From a virus, in IMG/VR virus record IMGVR_UViG_3300024262_006558, positions 62,001 to 126,000 of that record: DNA of 64,000 nucleotides; one strand, written 5' to 3'. Position numbers and translations under genes: made by a program. Below, in pieces: positions 51,972 to 60,264 of this stretch; the first letter of the stretch is position 1; every line of letters begins with the position of its first letter. Under the pieces are notes generated by a model. The model had not been told where the DNA came from. It searched no databases and saw nothing but the letters and a program-made list of their open reading frames with translations.

Positions 51972-53162
51972 ATGACACCCACCTGGAAAGATGTAATGAA
52001 ATTTGAATTGCCTGATAACCCTATTATTTTTGATATAGGAGGATTTAATGGAGACTGGACCCAAATAGCGTTAGATGAATATACTGCACCAACGATTTAT
52101 GTGTTTGAGCCTGTAAAGCAGTTTTATGAAAAAATCAAAAAAAGATACGCCGATAAAAAAAATGTTAAAGTATTTCATTTTGGATTATCTGACTCCACAA
52201 CATCTTTGGAAATTTCTGTATCTGGAGACGCCTCTTCTGTATTTAAGACAAATGGCGCCTCAGAAACTATACAGCTTAAAAGCATTGTTGAATTCATGAA
52301 GGAAGAGGGGGTTTACCATGTTGATCTTGCTAAGATCAACATAGAAGGGGAAGAATATAGACTCTTAGAGCACTTGGTAAAACTGCCTGAACTAAACATT
52401 TTTAACAATTTTTTAATACAATTTCATAAGTTTGTAGACAATTACGAAGAGAGAAGAAGGCTAATTCAAAAGGAGTTATCTAAATATTATGACATGCCTT
52501 TTAATTTTGAAATGATCTTTGAAGGATGGTCTAATAAAAAGGTTGAATTGATTAATTGTGTAGGAGATAGTCATGTTAGCAATTTTGCTAACACAGAAAA
52601 ATTGACTGATATGAAAGTGCCGTCTATCAATAATATGTTTAAAACTTATAGAGCTGGCCCGTACACTGCTTTTAATGTAAATCAAAAAAGCGATGTTAAA
52701 AACTATATAGAATCTATTAGCGATAAAGAGTCTTTACTTATTTGTTTTGGGGAAATAGACTGCAGAGCGCAAGTGAAAAAGGTAATGGAAAATACCAACA
52801 GGAAATATAGAGAAGTGATAGACGAAATTATAGATAACTATATAGATATAATTCAAAACTTTAAAGGTGACAATGTATATTTATGCTCAATAACCCCATG
52901 CATAGAGGATAAACCTCACTGGTACTACTATGAATCTCACCAGGAAGCCTTTGACTGCCCTAAAGGGACTAAGGAAGAAAGAAATTCATATAAAGAATAT
53001 TTTAATGAAAAATTAAAAAGTATATCTTCAAAAAAAGGATATAAATTCATTAGCATTTTTGACTATGTCAAAGATAGAAAAGATTTTTACCTAGATGATA
53101 TACATCTATCTCCAAAAAAAGTTAATTACTTAATAAGAAGGGAGGTACTAAAATTAGCATAA
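51972..53162 (+). CDS. FkbM-type methyltransferase fused to an SGNH hydrolase domain
   Basis: 396 residues. The N-terminal half has an S-adenosylmethionine loop FDIGGFNGDW (20-29) and DLAKINIEGEEYRLLE (118-133), typical of FkbM O-methyltransferases. The C-terminal half starts at INCVGDSH (198-201) with a GDS(L)-like block, then LLICFGEIDCRA (SGNH block III-like) and DDIHLSP (Asp376/His378) near the end, matching the catalytic Asp-His of SGNH esterases. A single enzyme that methylates and (de)acylates glycan is implied. Confidence 0.75.
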   Translation: MTPTWKDVMKFELPDNPIIFDIGGFNGDWTQIALDEYTAPTIYVFEPVKQFYEKIKKRYADKKNVKVFHFGLSDSTTSLEISVSGDASSVFKTNGASETIQLKSIVEFMKEEGVYHVDLAKINIEGEEYRLLEHLVKLPELNIFNNFLIQFHKFVDNYEERRRLIQKELSKYYDMPFNFEMIFEGWSNKKVELINCVGDSHVSNFANTEKLTDMKVPSINNMFKTYRAGPYTAFNVNQKSDVKNYIESISDKESLLICFGEIDCRAQVKKVMENTNRKYREVIDEIIDNYIDIIQNFKGDNVYLCSITPCIEDKPHWYYYESHQEAFDCPKGTKEERNSYKEYFNEKLKSISSKKGYKFISIFDYVKDRKDFYLDDIHLSPKKVNYLIRREVLKLA

Positions 53163-53959
53163 TGAAAGACATAATAGTAAAAAGTAATTGGGGCATGAAA
53201 GTTAATCTACAACATGAAAAACAAATATATCTTTTTGTTGATGATTTATCTGGAGCGAACACTCAAGTTGACGGTGTTAAGATTTTGTATTTATGTGAGC
53301 CAAATGAAATTTCAGGATTAGCTCAAAAAGCTATTTTAGAAAGCAGCAAATTTGATTACGTATTAACCCATGAATCAACAGTGTTAGACAGATGTAAAAA
53401 TGCTGTACTGTTTGAATTTGGAGGTTGTTGGATTCAAGGATATGAGTTCCCAGAAAAAGAGTTCTCAGTTTCAACAATCGTAGGTTTTAAGAAAATGGCT
53501 GAAGGTCATCTATTAAGACATAATTTATGGATTAGACAAGATGCTATAACTACTCCTAAAAAGTTCTTTATTAGCGGTAATGATCCTCACCACTTAAGGA
53601 TGCCAGCATTTGGAGAAAACCCAGTATTGGAAGGGGAAAAAACCCCATTGTTTGATAGCATGTTTCATATTGTTATTGAAAACTGTAAGAAAGACAATTG
53701 GTTTACAGAAAAGTTAATAGACACATTACAAACGAAGACATTACCTATTTACTGGGGATGCCCTAATATAGGTAACTGGTTCAATACTGACGGGATGATA
53801 ATAGTTAATAATGTTGACGATCTTATTGAGCAAGTAAATAAATTAACCCCAGAATTATATCAAGAAAAACTTTCTTTTATTGAAAGAAATTACGAAAAAT
53901 CCAAAGAGTTTATTAACTTAAGTGATAGGGTTGCAGATAAATTAAAAGAGATTTTATAA
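53162..53959 (+). CDS. Putative GT10-type (alpha-1,3-fucosyltransferase-like) transferase
   Basis: 265 residues; its start overlaps the previous stop by one base. SMFHIVIENCKKDNWFTEKL and PIYWGCPNIGNWF are the conserved GDP-fucose-binding stretch of GT10 enzymes. The N-terminal half is divergent. It suits a GDP-deoxysugar donor, which the gmd and fcl/colD genes could supply. Confidence 0.7.
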   Translation: MKDIIVKSNWGMKVNLQHEKQIYLFVDDLSGANTQVDGVKILYLCEPNEISGLAQKAILESSKFDYVLTHESTVLDRCKNAVLFEFGGCWIQGYEFPEKEFSVSTIVGFKKMAEGHLLRHNLWIRQDAITTPKKFFISGNDPHHLRMPAFGENPVLEGEKTPLFDSMFHIVIENCKKDNWFTEKLIDTLQTKTLPIYWGCPNIGNWFNTDGMIIVNNVDDLIEQVNKLTPELYQEKLSFIERNYEKSKEFINLSDRVADKLKEIL

Positions 53960-54032
53960 TGAGGGTCATAGGAAACTATTTTTTCACCATTCTAGAAAAA
54001 GGGGAAGTTTGAAACTTTAAAATATATTGAAA

Positions 54033-54824
54033 ATGTATAAAAATATTGTCACATCTCAACTTGCTGGAGGCCTTGGCAACTATTTATTTCAAATAGCTGC
54101 AGCATACTCTTATGCTCTAAAGCATGGCAAAAAGCCAGTTTTTAACACTAATTTATCCATAAAAGTTCACAGGGGAATAGAATGTTATTTTGACAACATA
54201 CTTCGATCGATAGAGAAGAAAGATACGGTAGCAACTCAGACCACAATTGGTGAACAAGGATTTCAATTTACAGAATTGCCTTTTGTTGCAAATGGAGTAG
54301 CTTTAACTGGATATTTTCAATCTGAAAAATACTTTAAGGAATACGAAAAAGAGATTAAAGATCTCTTTTCCTGCCCTGATCACATAAAAGAATCTATAAA
54401 CAAAAGATTCCCTAGTATGGATAGTGTGGAATCATGTTCTATACATGTCCGCAGAGGTGACTATGTAAAACTGCAAGATATACACCCAGTTCAGAGCATG
54501 CCTTACTTTATGAAAGCTTTAAATAAGATGCCAAAAGATTGTAGCATATTTGTTTTTTCTGATGATATAGAGTGGTGTAAAAATTCTTTCCCAGATATGG
54601 GGGAAAGAATTCATTTCGTAGAAGGATATTCCGATGTAGAAGATTTGTATTTAATGTCAATGTGTGATCATAACATTATTTCAAATAGCACTTTTTCATG
54701 GTGGGCTGCCTGGTTAAATGATAATCCTAAAAAAATAGTAGTGGCTCCAAAGAAATGGTTTGGGCCAATGAACTCTCATTTAGATACAAAGGATATTTAT
54801 CCAGAAAAATGGGAGAAAATATAA
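54033..54824 (+). CDS. GT11-like alpha-1,2-fucosyl/colitosyltransferase
   Basis: 263 residues from ATG 54033 (MYKNIVTSQLAGGLGN); a TTG two codons earlier is less likely. GGLGNYLFQIAAAYSYALKH, HVRRGDYV and SNSTFSWWAAWLN are the three classic GT11 motifs that bind GDP-fucose. Some GT11 enzymes in E. coli O-antigen loci transfer colitose instead, which fits the ColD-like gene here. Confidence 0.85.
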   Translation: MYKNIVTSQLAGGLGNYLFQIAAAYSYALKHGKKPVFNTNLSIKVHRGIECYFDNILRSIEKKDTVATQTTIGEQGFQFTELPFVANGVALTGYFQSEKYFKEYEKEIKDLFSCPDHIKESINKRFPSMDSVESCSIHVRRGDYVKLQDIHPVQSMPYFMKALNKMPKDCSIFVFSDDIEWCKNSFPDMGERIHFVEGYSDVEDLYLMSMCDHNIISNSTFSWWAAWLNDNPKKIVVAPKKWFGPMNSHLDTKDIYPEKWEKI

Positions 54825-54908
54825 TGATTTAGGTAGTGATATTAATCTGAATCACTTTTGAATTTTGAAGGACCTAAAATGAGGAAAATGTTAAACGATA
54901 AAGGTAGT

Positions 54909-54932
54909 AAATGATTATCTAGATAATCATTT
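54909..54932. promoter_or_regulatory. 24-bp perfect palindrome
   Basis: AAATGATTATCT/AGATAATCATTT is perfectly symmetric. It lies about 45 nt upstream of the start at 54977 and just before a TATTTATAAA element, so it may be an operator or a weak terminator. Confidence 0.4.
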
Positions 54933-54976
54933 AATAAATAGAATTAAACGTATTTATAAAAAAGATTGTGAAATTT

Positions 54977-55348
54977 ATGAGAAAACTCTTCTACGTAAAT
55001 AATAGTGGATATAAAACGTCTCTTAATCAAACTCTCAGGCAAGCTGAAGAATCTGCCACAATTAATTACATAAGGGAGAAGTGCAGCGTTTTTATAGCTC
55101 AAATGATTGAATTAAATATAGAGTCGACATTTGGCCCAATGGAATTGCATAACTTTAATATAAGGTGTAGCAAATTTTTTAAGACTATTAATGTCCATGA
55201 TTTTGGTGTAGTATATGATGAGTCTATTTGGATGCCTCAAGACATACCAAGAAATATGTTAAGGGTAACAGTTCAATTAAGCAGTTATTTACATGCATAT
55301 GAGATGGACTTCTCTATATCTAATATTAAGAAAAAATACAATTTATGA
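54977..55348 (+). CDS. Hypothetical protein of glycan cluster
   Basis: 123 residues from ATG 54977 (MRKLFYVNNSGYKTSLNQTL); a GTG at 54968 adds three residues. It contains CSVFIAQMIELNIESTFGPM and VQLSSYLHAYEMDFS. Its stop overlaps the start of the next gene (TGA/ATG at 55345). The family is not recognised. Confidence 0.55.
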   Translation: MRKLFYVNNSGYKTSLNQTLRQAEESATINYIREKCSVFIAQMIELNIESTFGPMELHNFNIRCSKFFKTINVHDFGVVYDESIWMPQDIPRNMLRVTVQLSSYLHAYEMDFSISNIKKKYNL

Positions 55349-56277
55349 AAAGTAAAAGACCGACTAATACAATAATAGTAACTGGAGGCTCTGGGTTACT
55401 TGGAAAACATTTACGAGAAATATGGGATAATGATCACGTAATTTATATTTCATCTAAAGACTTTGATCTCACAAACGAGCAATCGGTTAGAACAATGTTT
55501 AAATTTTACCAACCAAAAGTTGTAGTTCATCTAGCGGCTCAAGTTGGAGGTATTATGGATAATTCTAAACATCCAGTTAAATACCTTAACAATAACATAA
55601 AGATGGATGCTAATGTGTTAAAGTGGGCTGAAGATTTCGGAGTCGAAAAAGTAATAGGCATGCTTAGTACATGTATATATCCTGATAATCTAAATGAAGA
55701 TCAATATCCTATGAAAGAGGAAGTGCTTCATGATGGACCTCCAGCTATAACAAATTTCTCATACGGATACGCCAAGCGATGCATGGCAGTTCAAATGGAG
55801 GCGTACAATAAAGAGTTTGGAACCAATTTTCAATGGATTGCTCCATGCAATCTTTATGGGGAGCATGATAATTTTGATCACGAACAAAAAGCTCACTTTA
55901 TTACAGCTTTAATCAAAAAGATTGATACTGCAGTAAAAAATGGAGATGATAATATTCAACTGTTCGGAACTGGGTCTCCATTGCGTCAATTTATGCATGC
56001 TGGAGATTTAGCTAAAATTATCATAGATTGTGTCGAAAATGATTATAATTTAAATATGAATGTTGCAGTCCCTTGGAATTACTCAATTAAGGATATGGCT
56101 GAAATAGCTCTTAAAGCTTGCGGGGCTGAGCATCTAAAGATAGAATTTGACCCATCTAAGCCAGATGGTCAATATAGAAAAGATGCATCAACTGAAAGGT
56201 TTAAAAAAACCTTCCCCGACTTTCAGTTTACCTCACTTGAAGAAGGTATAAAAAAGGTTTATCAAGCATTGCAATAA
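55345..56277 (+). CDS. GDP-L-fucose/colitose synthase (Fcl/ColC-like SDR)
   Basis: 310 residues. The NADP loop TGGSGLLG (13-20), VVHLAAQVGGIMDNSKHP, LSTCIYP (Ser and Cys of the epimerase site), YGYAK (Tyr-x3-Lys) and NLYGEHDNFDHE match GDP-4-keto-6-deoxymannose epimerase-reductases. PDGQYRKDAS resembles the GDP-binding end motif. With gmd the product is GDP-L-fucose; after a ColD step the same fold makes GDP-L-colitose. Which one applies cannot be settled from sequence. Confidence 0.82.
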   Translation: MKSKRPTNTIIVTGGSGLLGKHLREIWDNDHVIYISSKDFDLTNEQSVRTMFKFYQPKVVVHLAAQVGGIMDNSKHPVKYLNNNIKMDANVLKWAEDFGVEKVIGMLSTCIYPDNLNEDQYPMKEEVLHDGPPAITNFSYGYAKRCMAVQMEAYNKEFGTNFQWIAPCNLYGEHDNFDHEQKAHFITALIKKIDTAVKNGDDNIQLFGTGSPLRQFMHAGDLAKIIIDCVENDYNLNMNVAVPWNYSIKDMAEIALKACGAEHLKIEFDPSKPDGQYRKDASTERFKKTFPDFQFTSLEEGIKKVYQALQ

Positions 56278-56389
56278 AGTTTAGATATTCATAAAGATGA
56301 TCCTGCTATAGTTTGACAGGTATTGCATTTTAAACTCAAAAATGATACCTTTACCTTTTGACTCTGAATAATAACTTTAATATATCTAT

Positions 56390-56701
56390 ATGAAGCTTAT
56401 AAATCTAAAACAAGTATCTGATCATAAAGTTAACAAATGGCTTGAGGATAATATAGCTGAACTAACCGCATACCAAAAAGAGCGCATTAGAAATGATGAG
56501 ATGGTAAGATGGGCTCCTTTTAAATTCTATGAACGTAGGAAGAAGGTTGACAGTATATGGATTAGGATATCTGCTTTGTTTATACCTTTAGCGTGGACCG
56601 TGCTAGTTATTGGGCTGCCTTTCGACTTTCTCATTACTGGAACTTGGGGATATAATAAGATAGACTGGTTTAGCAACTGGAGCAGCGCTTGTGGGTTTTA
56701 A
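56390..56701 (+). CDS. Small membrane protein
   Basis: 103 residues. A charged N-terminal half (LEDNIAELTAYQKERIRNDE) is followed by a hydrophobic stretch ISALFIPLAWTVLVIGLPFD likely to cross the membrane once, then a Trp-rich C-terminus. No known family recognised. It begins the small-gene region after the glycan cluster. Confidence 0.6.
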   Translation: MKLINLKQVSDHKVNKWLEDNIAELTAYQKERIRNDEMVRWAPFKFYERRKKVDSIWIRISALFIPLAWTVLVIGLPFDFLITGTWGYNKIDWFSNWSSACGF

Positions 56702-56738
56702 TGTTAAGTATATGAGTAGGATTTTAAACGATTAAGTA

Positions 56739-56876
56739 ATGAGCAGTAAAAAGCACGATAAATTAAACAACGCAGAAGTTATAAAGGTGTTAGAAGAAAT
56801 AACAACGGAAGAGAAGTTAGCAATGTTTGGAATAACTAAACCAAGTACAGATGATAAAGATAAGCCGAAAAAGTAA
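56739..56876 (+). CDS. 45-residue hypothetical protein
   Basis: Complete small frame starting MSSKKHDKLNNAEVIKVLEE and ending in a charged PSTDDKDKPKK tail; predicted helical. It overlaps the next gene by 26 nt in another frame. Function unknown. Confidence 0.5.
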   Translation: MSSKKHDKLNNAEVIKVLEEITTEEKLAMFGITKPSTDDKDKPKK

Positions 56877-57051
56877 GTTTAAAATATTACGCATATACCT
56901 TGTTGTGAAGCGTTTTATGGGCGAGATGTTTACTTTTGAGTGCCACCATAAAAAATGCGATGGTAGGTGCTCTTACTTAGGTGATGATAGGCAGACAGGA
57001 GTTTGGATTAGCTTATATGAATGCAATAAGTGCGGAACTGAATGGATGTAA
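56851..57051 (+). CDS. Zn-ribbon protein
   Basis: 66 residues. FTFECHHKKCDGRCSYLG then YECNKCGTEWM form a classic four-Cys ribbon. ATG 56917 (MGEMFTFECH) is an equally good start and avoids the overlap. No enzyme domain; probably DNA- or protein-binding. Confidence 0.58.
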   Translation: MIKISRKSKFKILRIYLVVKRFMGEMFTFECHHKKCDGRCSYLGDDRQTGVWISLYECNKCGTEWM

Positions 57052-57073
57052 TGCTTTACAATAATATATATAT

Positions 57074-57382
57074 ATGACATTTGAAGAAATAGAAACAAAC
57101 CCTGATCTTTCAAACAATTCAGAGCAGGAATATGTTAGACTTAAAAAAAGAAACGTAATGATCAGAAAGTCATTCTACCATAGCTACAATAAATCGGTCT
57201 GCGAGTATGATGTAAACGGTCATCCTACCAAATGCGAATGTGGATGCGAGGATTTCGATCAAGATATCATAGAAATGGTCGAAGGTCATATTCATGAATA
57301 TGACCTTACATGCTCAAATGAAGGCTGTAGAAAAATAGTTGGATACTGGTCTTATGGATCTTGGCAGTCTTTAGAATTGTAA
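57074..57382 (+). CDS. Zn-ribbon-like protein
   Basis: 102 residues. CECGCEDFDQD and CSNEGCRKIVGYWSYGSW give two Cys pairs spaced for one zinc; the YWSYG motif is common in small phage ribbons. A variable N-terminal helix (EIETNPDLSNNSEQEYVRLK) precedes it. Function unknown. Confidence 0.62.
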   Translation: MTFEEIETNPDLSNNSEQEYVRLKKRNVMIRKSFYHSYNKSVCEYDVNGHPTKCECGCEDFDQDIIEMVEGHIHEYDLTCSNEGCRKIVGYWSYGSWQSLEL

Positions 57383-57395
57383 TAAAACACATATA

Positions 57396-57635
57396 ATGAA
57401 AAAATTTATAGACATAGAATTGCCTAAAAATTTTATGAACGTATCTATTACCGATAACAACGAATTAGTAGCGGATAACAATAGTAGTTCGGAATGGGAT
57501 ACTTTAAAATTCCCATTGCCAAAAAGGGTGTGGGGAGTGTATAGCTATGAAGCTACCGTAGATAATCAAAACGCTAAATCTATTGCTAGACTAGTTGATT
57601 GTCGAGGTTGGATAAGAAGGTTCTTAGAGGTTTAA
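57396..57635 (+). CDS. Hypothetical protein
   Basis: 79 residues. MKKFIDIELPKNFMNVSITD begins a beta-rich domain ending CRGWIRRFLEV. It follows the ribbon protein closely and is not followed by an inverted repeat, so I do not count it as a cassette. Confidence 0.55.
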   Translation: MKKFIDIELPKNFMNVSITDNNELVADNNSSSEWDTLKFPLPKRVWGVYSYEATVDNQNAKSIARLVDCRGWIRRFLEV

Positions 57636-57645
57636 TTATAGAATT

Positions 57646-57825
57646 ATGGATATAAAAGAAATAAAAAAAGAAGAGGTAAGTGAAATATATGACTTTTTAG
57701 AGGGGCTGCAAGATTACGGACACATTTACCACTACCCGCCCGAAAATCTTGACGAACCTTTCAAAAAGATAATGGAAGGAATTGAAGAGGTGCAGGGATT
57801 GATGAAAGATAGCTTTGGGATGTAA
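57646..57825 (+). CDS. 59-residue hypothetical protein
   Basis: A short gene starting MDIKEIKKEEVSEIYDFLEG; helical with a central HYPPENLDEPFKK turn. It lies 10 nt after the previous stop. Function unknown. The 358 nt that follow hold two nested inverted repeats but no gene. Confidence 0.55.
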   Translation: MDIKEIKKEEVSEIYDFLEGLQDYGHIYHYPPENLDEPFKKIMEGIEEVQGLMKDSFGM

Positions 57826-57925
57826 TCTTATTTACATGCTGTTAATAAAACTAGGGCAACGTTTAACGTTTTCTAGTAGATTATAATATGCACTCTACCA
57901 TGTGCCCGACATCGGCAACATGGTT

Positions 57926-58058
57926 TTATGTTGAATTAAATAGGGGTGGGATTAAATGAACGTCTGCACTAGTCGAGTTGAAAATATACTTGCAAGTTGG
58001 TACTAAAGCCAACTATCCTAGCCAACGGGCTTTGCGGTTCACCCTATTTAATGTAACG
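57926..58058 (+). repeat. Long inverted repeat, attC-like, reversed polarity
   Basis: GTTGAATTAAATAGGGGTG pairs with CACCCTATTTAATGTAAC over a loop of about 95 nt. It starts with GTT and ends with AAC, the reverse of most sites here. The next site overlaps its right end. Confidence 0.5.
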
Positions 58059-58139
58059 CTTTGTGTATGGTTAGTAAACCCTTGCACAGACTTTCAAAAT
58101 TAGTATAAACCTTGGTGGGTTTATTACCTACAATGTTAA
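58053..58139 (+). repeat. attC-like inverted repeat before the first cassette gene
   Basis: TAACGCTTTGTGTATGGTTA and GTAAACCC pair with GGGTTTATTACCTACAATGT and TA; several bases are unpaired, mainly on the left arm. The loop holds about 38 nt. It ends 45 nt before the ATG at 58184. Confidence 0.62.
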
Positions 58140-58183
58140 ATGTATGCTTTGCTAGAGATTACGGACAGATAACCACTAAAACA

Positions 58184-58489
58184 ATGGACTTAAAAAAGAG
58201 AATAGAAGAAATTACACAAAACGGAACGCTTGAAAGCGGTGAACAAATAACCTATGTAGATACCGATGACCTTTACTTGTTGCTGAATGAAGTAAACTCT
58301 AGTGAAGTCATACATCTTGTTAGCGATTGGAATGATTGGGTATATGGATCACCTACATCAATAATAGATGGGAGTCATATTGAAGTTATGTGGTCTGACA
58401 ACTCAGTCACTAAAGTTTTTTATGAATGGAGAAGTAAATCTATGGCACATAAGTTACCACCAATAAAGTGGAGGTATTCTAATAGCTAA
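58184..58489 (+). CDS. Cassette ORF, 101-residue hypothetical protein
   Basis: Starts at ATG 58184 (MDLKKRIEEITQNGTLESGE); the earlier ATG at 58112 lies inside the inverted repeat. It is acidic, with DDLYLLLNEVNSSEVIHLVS and a Trp-rich C-terminus. The stop codon is the first base set of the next attC-like site. Function unknown. Confidence 0.6.
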   Translation: MDLKKRIEEITQNGTLESGEQITYVDTDDLYLLLNEVNSSEVIHLVSDWNDWVYGSPTSIIDGSHIEVMWSDNSVTKVFYEWRSKSMAHKLPPIKWRYSNS

Positions 58490-58550
58490 CGGTTTGGCTA
58501 TGTGCTGAACGTAGAGCAACGGAGTTTTGCATATAGCTAGTGTTATATGC
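58485..58550 (+). repeat. attC-like inverted repeat
   Basis: TAACGGTTTGGCTATGTGC pairs with GCATATAGCTAGTGTTA; G, TT and other bases stay unpaired. It overlaps the stop codon of the gene at 58184-58489. Confidence 0.7.
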
Positions 58551-58581
58551 TTTTAATTATTAACAACTAAAGATTATAAAA

Positions 58582-58932
58582 ATGAGTGAAACAGTACATT
58601 ACAGAGGGATTGCTACTAAAATTGAGCAACCAAACGACAAGACATTAATTGATGTCGCAAAAAGTATTTTAACAGAACGTAACAAAGAAATAGCCGACTA
58701 TTATGACAATGTAATAGAGTGTTTGTGTGATAGCTATTATAGAGAATTTTTCTACCATTCAAAAACACAGACCCTTTACAAATTAGACAATAATGAATAC
58801 GAGCCTGATGAAGATATAATAAGAGCAGAACCGAAAGAAAACGGGACTATTGAATATGAGTTAAGATATTATAACGGTGGTGCTGGATTTGATGAATGTA
58901 TGGAAGAGGCTTTTGATAAGCTCGATGCTTAA
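58582..58932 (+). CDS. Cassette ORF, 116-residue hypothetical protein
   Basis: MSETVHYRGIATKIEQPNDK opens it, with NVIECLCDSYYREFFYHSKT in the middle and YNGGAGFDECMEEAFDKLDA at the end. A complete, plausible soluble protein with no family that I recognise. The stop is 2 nt before the next repeat. Confidence 0.65.
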   Translation: MSETVHYRGIATKIEQPNDKTLIDVAKSILTERNKEIADYYDNVIECLCDSYYREFFYHSKTQTLYKLDNNEYEPDEDIIRAEPKENGTIEYELRYYNGGAGFDECMEEAFDKLDA

Positions 58933-58934
58933 TT

Positions 58935-59007
58935 GCATATAACGGCATCCTGTATGATGTCGTGAAACGAAGTGGAATGCATTCATACACCGTGTTGTGT
59001 GTAGTGC
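58935..59007 (+). repeat. attC-like inverted repeat
   Basis: GCATATAACGGCATCCTGTA with TGATGT pairs with TCATACACCGTGTTGTGTGT. Its left half matches the minus-strand half-site at 25222-25262. The trailing AGTGCGGATTA recurs after the next site, marking the cassette boundary. Confidence 0.7.
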
Positions 59008-59036
59008 GGATTATTAACTGATAACAAAATTAAAAG

Positions 59037-59216
59037 ATGAATGTATTTGATGAATTTTTAATGGAATCTGAAAAGGAACAATTAAAAGACAACCGACTGA
59101 AAGAACAGAAAGATAAAAAAGACTACTCGTATGAACACGATGGTAGAATAGAAACATGTGACGATTGTAGAACACCTATAAACTCACACGGACACTGCCC
59201 TAGATGCGATTACTAG
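59037..59216 (+). CDS. Cassette ORF, 59-residue Zn-ribbon protein
   Basis: MNVFDEFLMESEKEQLKDNR is followed by a charged helix and CDDCRTPINSHGHCPRCDY, a four-Cys ribbon at residues 41-57. The stop is directly followed by the short repeat at 59217. Function unknown. Confidence 0.58.
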   Translation: MNVFDEFLMESEKEQLKDNRLKEQKDKKDYSYEHDGRIETCDDCRTPINSHGHCPRCDY

Positions 59217-59250
59217 CATTACACACAACGGATGGTAATATGAATAGTGC
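59217..59250 (+). repeat. Short attC-like site
   Basis: CATTACACACAACGG matches the pairing arm of other sites (compare GTTGTGTGTAGTGC at 58993), but the right arm is nearly lost, ending TGAATAGTGCGGATTA. Probably a deleted site. Confidence 0.45.
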
Positions 59251-59267
59251 GGATTAAAAACATAAAA

Positions 59268-59435
59268 ATGGCAAAGACACGAGAACAAAAAAGAATTGAA
59301 AGTGCGGATAAAGTTTGTAGAGAACTTAGATACCAAATAGTTAAATATGGATTGATAGGTGATTGGGACGCATTAAATAAGCACTTTAATTCTTGGATGA
59401 ATAACGCTAAGAAATCTAAATACGACAGACCCTAG
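59268..59435 (+). CDS. Cassette ORF, 55-residue hypothetical protein
   Basis: Starts at ATG 59268 (MAKTREQKRIESADKVCREL) and ends AKKSKYDRP. Basic and helical. A GTG seven codons upstream lies in the repeat boundary and is not used. Function unknown. Confidence 0.55.
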   Translation: MAKTREQKRIESADKVCRELRYQIVKYGLIGDWDALNKHFNSWMNNAKKSKYDRP

Positions 59436-59436
59436 C

Positions 59437-59497
59437 ATTATTTATATTACGTGTTGTGCGCACGTTTTAATTGCGACACAACGCTAAGTATAACAAA
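59437..59497 (+). repeat. attC-like inverted repeat
   Basis: ACGTGTTGTGCGC pairs with GCGACACAACGC with one unpaired base; loop ACGTTTTAATT. It follows the stop by 1 nt. The outer bases (TTACG/CTAAG) are imperfect. Confidence 0.55.
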
Positions 59498-59514
59498 CGG
59501 AAAATTTACGACTT

Positions 59515-59673
59515 ATGAGATTTGAATTAATGCAATGGAAATGGTATAGGAAGTGGAAAGGTGGCTCTTATTACCTTATATGGAATTGGCTACCTATGAA
59601 CACTTTTTGGAGCGACAAACTTATTACAAGCTGTGGAGGCAGAGCCATTAAAGAGGAACACTACCCTAAGTAA
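59515..59673 (+). CDS. Cassette ORF, 52-residue hypothetical protein
   Basis: MRFELMQWKWYRKWKGGSYY is aromatic and basic, ending AIKEEHYPK. No family recognised. It lies between two attC-like sites and is in phase with them. Confidence 0.5.
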   Translation: MRFELMQWKWYRKWKGGSYYLIWNWLPMNTFWSDKLITSCGGRAIKEEHYPK

Positions 59674-59683
59674 ATTTTATGTT

Positions 59684-59750
59684 TTGTTATACAATGTTGT
59701 ATGGCAAAGCGTACCGTTTTAATGGCATACAACGGTTGAGTATAAACGTA
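59684..59750 (+). repeat. attC-like inverted repeat
   Basis: GTTATACAATGTTGTATGGC pairs with GGCATACAACGGTTGAGTAT (and AAC). The core matches the minus-strand site at 24619-24682, including GCGTACCGTTTTAATGGC. Confidence 0.68.
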
Positions 59751-59791
59751 GTGTTTAACTGAACTTAATTTGAAACACAAAACTTAAAATT

Positions 59792-59992
59792 ATGATAAAA
59801 AGATTGATTGAAAAACTGAAAACATTACGTTTATACTTTGTTAGAAAACGTTGTTTTGAGGTGTATTTCACAGATACCAAAAGTGGAAAGGAAGGAAGAA
59901 TTAATTTATGGGTGAAAGATGTCGATGAAGTAGAACCTTACTTTGAAAAACACTTTCCACATTTGGAATTATATGATATAGGAGAATGTTGA
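59792..59992 (+). CDS. Cassette ORF, 66-residue hypothetical protein
   Basis: MIKRLIEKLKTLRLYFVRKR is strongly basic and followed by FEVYFTDTKSGKEGRINLWV and an acidic end. No family recognised. The following repeat starts 11 nt after the stop. Confidence 0.58.
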   Translation: MIKRLIEKLKTLRLYFVRKRCFEVYFTDTKSGKEGRINLWVKDVDEVEPYFEKHFPHLELYDIGEC

Positions 59993-60002
59993 TTACAATG
60001 TT

Positions 60003-60066
60003 TTCTAACGACCTGTGTAAAATTTCGTGTGAGGCACGAGCAATGAATTTTAAACCTTGTTAGCGT
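60003..60066 (+). repeat. attC-like inverted repeat
   Basis: CTAACGACCTGTGTAAAATT pairs with AATTTTAAACCTTGTTAGCG, with an unpaired GA/CTGT set. It has the TAAC...GTTAG ends of classical integron recombination sites. Confidence 0.72.
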
Positions 60067-60102
60067 TTCGTTTTTGAGCGTTGGCATTTAAAAACTAAAA
60101 AG

Positions 60103-60264
60103 ATGAAAGTAAGTATTCAGTTCACAAAAGAAGAATTAAGATTATTAAAAAAGGCGTTATTTTTTGGAATAACACATAATGAAAACAACCAAGAAGCAAA
60201 TAAAATGAATGAATTAGATGCGAAAATGAATTTACTGTGTGCGTTGGCAGAAAATGAACGCTAA
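60103..60264 (+). CDS. Cassette ORF, 53-residue hypothetical protein
   Basis: MKVSIQFTKEELRLLKKALF is helical and ends LLCALAENER. The TAA stop is the first three bases of the following site, a feature often seen in integron cassettes. Function unknown. Confidence 0.6.
   Translation: MKVSIQFTKEELRLLKKALFFGITHNENNQEANKMNELDAKMNLLCALAENER

Noticed and set aside
58112-58183. Upstream start of the first cassette ORF
   Set aside because: It begins inside the inverted repeat at 58053-58139; the ATG at 58184 begins a better protein.
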